Below are positions 60,407-64,000 of a stretch of 64,000 nucleotides of DNA, in pieces; within the stretch, counting starts at the first letter, position 1; every line of letters begins with the position of its first letter. A program made the translations under genes and the position numbers. Under the pieces are notes generated by a model. The model saw only the letters and a list, made by a program, of their open reading frames with translations. It was not told where the DNA came from and did no database searches. Origin of the DNA: Methylobacterium amylolyticum (GTDB lineage Bacteria > Pseudomonadota > Alphaproteobacteria > Rhizobiales > Beijerinckiaceae); the NCBI RefSeq assembly GCF_030700245.1, contig NZ_JAUYZI010000026.1:36659-100658 (forward strand), given 5' to 3'.

Positions 60407-62089
60407 GTGGATGTCAGACGCCTCAGCCAGGATCTGTCCGTCGCAGGGCAGGTCGTGCCTGCCGATCTCGCGGAGGCCGCCCGTGCCGGCTTCCGGGCCG
60501 TGATCTGCAATCGCCCGGATGGGGAGGGGGCGGACCAGCCGCGCTTCTCGGAGATCGAAGCTGCCGCCCGTGCCGCGGGGCTCGATGCCCGCTACCTGCC
60601 GGTCGCGTCGGGCGCGGTGTCCGACGCGGACGCGGCCGATTTCGCCGCGGCGCTCGCGGCGCTGCCCAAGCCCGTGCTCGCCTATTGCCGCACGGGCACG
60701 CGCTCGGCCACGCTGTGGTCGCTGAGCGAAGGGGCCGGCGGCCGCCCTCTGCCGGAGATCCTCGCGACGGCGAAGGCCGCCGGCTACGACCTCTCCGGCG
60801 CGGTCCGGCGCATCGCCTCGGGCGGGCGCGTCCCGACCGAGTCGGCCGGCCCGTTCCACAGCGTCGTCATCGTCGGAGGCGGCGCCGGCGGCATCGCCGT
60901 GGCGGCGAGCCTCAAGGCGCGCGAGCCCGACCTCGACATCGCGCTGATCGACCCCGCCGACATCCATTACTACCAGCCGGGCTGGACCATGGTCGGCGGC
61001 GGCATCTTCGCGCCCGCGACCACGGCGAGGACCATGGCGTCGCTGATCCCGGACGGCGTGCGCTGGATCAAGGCGGCGGTGGTGGCCTTCGAGCCCGAGC
61101 GCAGGACGGTCGTCCTGGAGGGCTGCCGGGCGGTGCGCTACGATCGCCTCGTGGTCGCGCCCGGCCTGAAGCTCGACTGGGCCGGCATCGAGGGCCTCAC
61201 CGAGACCCTCGGGCGGAACGGCGTCACCTCGAACTACCGCTACGACCTCGCACCCTACACCTGGGACCTCGTGCAGAACCTCCGCGCCGGCCGCGCCCTG
61301 TTCACGCAGCCGCCCATGCCGATCAAGTGCGCGGGGGCGCCGCAGAAGGCGATGTATCTCTCCGCCGACCACTGGCTGCGTCAGGACCGGCTCAAGGACA
61401 TCACGGTCGAACTCTACAATGCCGGCCCGGTGCTGTTCGGCGTGAACGCGTACGTCCCGGCGCTGATGGCGTACGTGGAGCGCTACGGCGCGCACCTGAA
61501 CTTCCAGCACACGCTCGCGCGGATCGACGGCCCGGCCCGGCGCGCGTGGTTCTCCCGCAAGACCGAGGATGGCGAGAGCGAGACGGTCGAGACCAGCTTC
61601 GACATGATCCATGTCGTGCCGCCGCAACGGGCGCCCGACTTCGTCCGCGCCTCGCCGCTCGCCGATGCGGGCGGCTGGGTCGAGGTCGACCCGGCGCGCC
61701 TGCGCCACACGCGCTTCCCCGAGATCTACGCCCTCGGCGACGCCTGCAATGCCCCCAACGCCAAGACCGCCGCCGCCGCGCGCAAGCAGGCGCCGGTGGT
61801 GGCCCACAACCTCCTCGTCGAGATGGGTCACCTGCGCGGGGCCGAAGTTGCCTATGACGGCTACGGCTCGTGTCCGCTGACGGTGGAGCGGGGCAAGATC
61901 CTGCTCGCGGAGTTCGGCTACGGCGGCAAGCTGATGCCGAGCTTCCCCGCATGGCTGATCGACGGGACGCGGCCGAGCCACATGGCGTGGCTCTTGAAGG
62001 AGCGGATGCTGCCGTCGATCTACTGGAAGGCCATGCTCAAGGGCCGCGAGTGGATGGCCAAGCCGCGACCGGCCGACAAGGCCGCCTGA
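60407..62089 (+). CDS. Fusion of DUF442 sulfur-transfer domain and sulfide:quinone oxidoreductase
   Basis: A 560-residue two-domain protein. Residues 1-110 are the DUF442/TIGR01244 domain (MDVRRLSQDLSVAGQVVPADL, IICNRPDGE-like VICNRPDG, active-site C94 in YCRTGTRS). From about 147 the FAD protein begins (VVIVGGGAGGIAVAASL). It matches the mitochondrial-type SQR, with redox cysteines C308 in IKCAGAPQKAMYL and C489 in GYGSCPLTV. SQR oxidises sulfide and reduces quinone, passing sulfane sulfur to an acceptor. The attached domain may be that acceptor. GAGGAGAG ahead of ATG 60407 supports the start. Confidence 0.9.
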   Translation: MDVRRLSQDLSVAGQVVPADLAEAARAGFRAVICNRPDGEGADQPRFSEIEAAARAAGLDARYLPVASGAVSDADAADFAAALAALPKPVLAYCRTGTRSATLWSLSEGAGGRPLPEILATAKAAGYDLSGAVRRIASGGRVPTESAGPFHSVVIVGGGAGGIAVAASLKAREPDLDIALIDPADIHYYQPGWTMVGGGIFAPATTARTMASLIPDGVRWIKAAVVAFEPERRTVVLEGCRAVRYDRLVVAPGLKLDWAGIEGLTETLGRNGVTSNYRYDLAPYTWDLVQNLRAGRALFTQPPMPIKCAGAPQKAMYLSADHWLRQDRLKDITVELYNAGPVLFGVNAYVPALMAYVERYGAHLNFQHTLARIDGPARRAWFSRKTEDGESETVETSFDMIHVVPPQRAPDFVRASPLADAGGWVEVDPARLRHTRFPEIYALGDACNAPNAKTAAAARKQAPVVAHNLLVEMGHLRGAEVAYDGYGSCPLTVERGKILLAEFGYGGKLMPSFPAWLIDGTRPSHMAWLLKERMLPSIYWKAMLKGREWMAKPRPADKAA

Positions 62090-62299
62090 GCCGGAAAGCC
62101 GCGCCTGCCTCTGCGCCGGGGCGGGACTGTGGTTCTGGCATCTCCGGTGTACGGGCTCGCCGGACGCCCCGGGGTGACCCGCCATCCTCCACGGCGCGCC
62201 GCCGGTCCGAGCCGGCCGGCGATGCGGCCGTCGGCCCGGGGCGGATGCGCTGCCGAGATGCCGATCAGGGCGCCGCCCGCGCGGGGAGCGAGGTCGGTC

Positions 62300-62689
62300 T
62301 CACGGCTCGTCTCCGGTCTGCCCGAACATCGCGGCTTGACCGAGGGCCCGGGCGCGCGCGTCGGGCGGGCGCGCCGGCAACCGCCGCTGCGGCCGGTTGA
62401 GGATCAGGATGTCCTCGATCGCGTCGAGCAGCGCGCGCATGCGCGGGTCGGTCAGGCTGTAGAACACCACCTTGTGCTCCCGCCGGGTGGTGACGACCCC
62501 GGCGTTGCGCAGTTCGCCGAGTTGCTGCGACAGGGTCGGCTGGCGGATGCCGAGGCGCTGCTCGATCTCCGAGACCGAGCACTCGCCCTCGACCAGCAGG
62601 TAGAGGATGCGCAGGCGGTTCGGGTTGGCGACCAGCTTGAGCAGGTCGGCGGTGCCGCGGGCCTGCGCCTCGTCGATGCCGGGCGCCAT
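62300..62689 (-). CDS. ArsR family regulator lacking the dithiol pair
   Basis: A 129-residue winged-helix protein: LLKLVANPNRLRILYLLVEG, RQPTLSQQLGELRNAG, wing RREHKVVFYSLTD. In BigR/SqrR/SoxR the position after RILx is Cys, and here it is Tyr. The only cysteine is C37 in GECSVSE, and no second Cys is found. It may respond to something other than polysulfide or act as a partner to SoxR. It overlaps the peroxiredoxin stop by one base and converges on the SQR fusion gene after a 210-base gap with no gene. Confidence 0.85.
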   Translation of the reverse strand: MAPGIDEAQARGTADLLKLVANPNRLRILYLLVEGECSVSEIEQRLGIRQPTLSQQLGELRNAGVVTTRREHKVVFYSLTDPRMRALLDAIEDILILNRPQRRLPARPPDARARALGQAAMFGQTGDEP

Positions 62690-63339
62690 CAGGCGCTTTC
62701 CAGGCGGTAGTACCAGTCGGGCCCGCGGGCGCCGACCTCCTCGCTCGTCATCGGCGGGTTCGCCAGCACCGGCTCACCCGGGTGCCAGCCCTCCGGCGTC
62801 GAGACGTCGCCCGCCTCGGTGGCCTGAAGCGCCTGAACCAGCCGCCGGATCTCGGCGACGCTGCGCCCCACCGTCAGCGGATAGGCGATCGACGCGCGCA
62901 CGATCCCCTCGGGATCGATGACGAACGTGGTGCGCACCGTGGCGCTCGATGTCGCGCCGGCGGGCAGCATACCGTAGGCTTGCGCGATCCCCATGGCTGG
63001 GTCCTCGACGATCGGGAACGGCACCCGGACGCCGAAGCGTTGCTCGATGCTCTGCTGCCACGCCAGATGCGAGGACAGGCTGTCGACGGACAGGGCGAGC
63101 AGATCGCAGTCCAGGGCCAGGAATGCCGCGTGAGCCTGCGCGAAGGCGACGAATTCGCTGGTGCAGACGGGCGTGAAGTCCGCCGGATGCGAGAAGAACA
63201 CCAGCCATCGGCCCCGGTACGACGAGAGCGTGCGCACGCCCATCGTGGTGCGCGCTCGGAAGTGCGGCGCCGCGTCTCCGATGATGGGGGGGCAGGCCGG
63301 CGGCGCGCCTGCGGAGGCGTCATTGTTTTCGGAATTCAT
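62689..63339 (-). CDS. Prx6-type 1-Cys peroxiredoxin
   Basis: A 216-residue peroxiredoxin. The peroxidatic cysteine C59 is in SHPADFTPVCTSEFVAF, and the Prx6-like C-terminal extension is present (YPLTVGRSVAEIRRLVQALQ, PEGWHPGEPVL). C16 in PPACPPI is not at a resolving position. It reduces peroxides and may protect against persulfide or H2O2 stress linked to sulfur oxidation. ATG 63339 (MNSENNDAS) is chosen because the long upstream frame runs into a low-complexity region. Confidence 0.88.
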   Translation of the reverse strand: MNSENNDASAGAPPACPPIIGDAAPHFRARTTMGVRTLSSYRGRWLVFFSHPADFTPVCTSEFVAFAQAHAAFLALDCDLLALSVDSLSSHLAWQQSIEQRFGVRVPFPIVEDPAMGIAQAYGMLPAGATSSATVRTTFVIDPEGIVRASIAYPLTVGRSVAEIRRLVQALQATEAGDVSTPEGWHPGEPVLANPPMTSEEVGARGPDWYYRLESA

Positions 63340-63776
63340 GAAGCGACGCCCTCGGAAACAGGCTGGCGTTGTCGAACCTGCTGCAACGCAACCTCGATAT
63401 CGCATTCTGGAACACGAGCAAGGGCGCGAAGAGAAATGTGGATTGGCGCGTCGGCCCGAGATGCGCTCTCGCGCATCGGTCCGATCGACGGTCGCGCAGC
63501 TCACCCCCGGCAGGGATCGATCCGATTCTACCTGTCCATCTTCCGCGCGCGACCGCATCCGCAGGCCTTTTGCATTCGCGGTCGCTCGACACGTCCTACT
63601 CGCGCCTCCCATGCATGGTCCCGAGATCAAGTAGAAGGGCAGGGTTCCCGAAGGGCGACACCCTTTGGCGGGATGCCGGGGCGGAGCCCCGGCGATCGTC
63701 CGCCGTGGACACGCCGCCCCCCGGCCATACCTGTCTGTCCGGAACAGGGAGGGATGCCATGACCGGGGCGAAGGCG
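63340..63776. other. Intergenic stretch between the peroxiredoxin gene and the IS element
   Basis: About 440 bases with mixed base composition. Short frames on both strands have no recognisable features. The promoter of the peroxiredoxin-arsR operon must lie near 63340-63420, where GATATCGC is the only small palindrome I see. Confidence 0.5.
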
Positions 63777-64000
63777 GGTTCTGCGTCACTTTGTGTGGTG
63801 GCACGGAGTGAGCGGGAGCGGTCGCGCTTGGCTGGGATTCGGATGGGGAGAATGCTGTCCCCGAGCTACCCATGCCCAAGCGCTTGCTCCCCTTCATCCC
63901 CTCCTCGCTGCGCGTCGTCGCTGTCACGGCCGAGCCCGAGCACGTGACGGTGCTGGCGGTGCCGCGCTCGGCGGCGGCGTGTTGTCCGGTCTGCCGGAGG
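63777..64000 (+). mobile_element. Left end of an ISL3-type insertion sequence (partial)
   Basis: The stretch beginning GGTTCTGCGTCACTTTGTGT and the following GGTGG has the form of an ISL3 terminal repeat, and the transposase start codon is about 90 bases inside. The right end is beyond the window, so the inverted partner and target duplication cannot be checked. Confidence 0.55.
63872..64000 (+). CDS. ISL3 family transposase, N-terminal part
   Basis: Only the first 43 codons are in the window. The start MPKRLLPFIPSSLRVVAV, followed by HVTVLAVPRSAAACCPVCRR, fits the N-terminus of ISL3 transposases, which have a CPxC zinc-finger-like motif after about 30 residues. The catalytic domain would lie outside the window. 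Confidence 0.75.
   Translation, partial: MPKRLLPFIPSSLRVVAVTAEPEHVTVLAVPRSAAACCPVCRR

Overview
The window is a very GC-rich chromosomal stretch (most third codon positions are G or C) from an alphaproteobacterium. The gene repertoire (complete Sox system, sulfolactate sulfo-lyase cluster, a serine-cycle-like divergent PEP carboxylase, many GntR regulators, YiaA/DUF808 stress module) suggests a methylotroph-like member of the Hyphomicrobiales such as Methylobacterium or a relative. That assignment is inference. I saw no rRNA, tRNA or CRISPR array.

Region 1 (1-10.9 kb): the end of a dehydrogenase gene, a carboxymuconolactone-decarboxylase-like protein, a cupin and a GntR/FCD regulator come first. 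A tight operon follows with a TauA/NMT1-type solute-binding protein, a four-subunit succinate-dehydrogenase-like complex interleaved with a two-subunit class I fumarase-like hydratase, a thiamine-diphosphate enzyme and a second solute-binding protein. No permease or ATPase partner is present. Region 2 (11.0-11.9 kb) is a lower-GC patch with two small overlapping genes. Region 3 (12.0-17.7 kb) is a 3-sulfolactate degradation cluster: TauE-type exporter, suyA, suyB, slcC, comC and a GntR/UTRA regulator. Regions 1 and 3 carry closely similar palindromic operators, each in widely spaced pairs, which suggests co-regulation and possibly one connected pathway.

Region 4 (18.2-30.9 kb) is a catabolic operon behind a divergent GntR gene: Zn alcohol dehydrogenase, quinone oxidoreductase, ThDP enzyme, a branched-chain-type ABC importer with fused permease-ATPase, SDR, shikimate-dehydrogenase-like protein and GMC oxidoreductase. 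Its substrate is not known to me. Region 5 (31-46 kb) is mixed: an OmpA-like protein, a tandem Inh-domain protein, a 2H-phosphoesterase-like protein, a ComEA-like HhH protein, a PEP-carboxylase-like protein with altered active-site residues, an MFS transporter, a second low-GC patch, a TetR-controlled PspA/YiaA pair, DUF808 and a secreted caspase-like peptidase.

Region 6 (46.3-63.3 kb) is a large sulfur-oxidation locus. On the minus strand are a DsrE-like gene, soxH, soxD, soxC, soxB, soxA, soxZ, soxY, soxX and soxW. Beyond these lie soxV, soxS, soxR and soxT, a persulfide-dioxygenase-like MBL protein, a TauE exporter, a DUF442-sulfide:quinone oxidoreductase fusion, a second ArsR regulator and a 1-Cys peroxiredoxin. 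Similar AT-rich operators precede soxC and lie between soxV and soxS, and a perfect 38-bp palindrome lies between the TauE gene and the SQR fusion. An inverted pair of about 105-bp dispersed repeats lies within the locus. The window ends inside an ISL3-type transposase gene.

Together the window describes a cell that takes up organosulfonates, releases sulfite through SuyAB, exports it, and oxidises inorganic reduced sulfur through Sox and SQR/persulfide routes.
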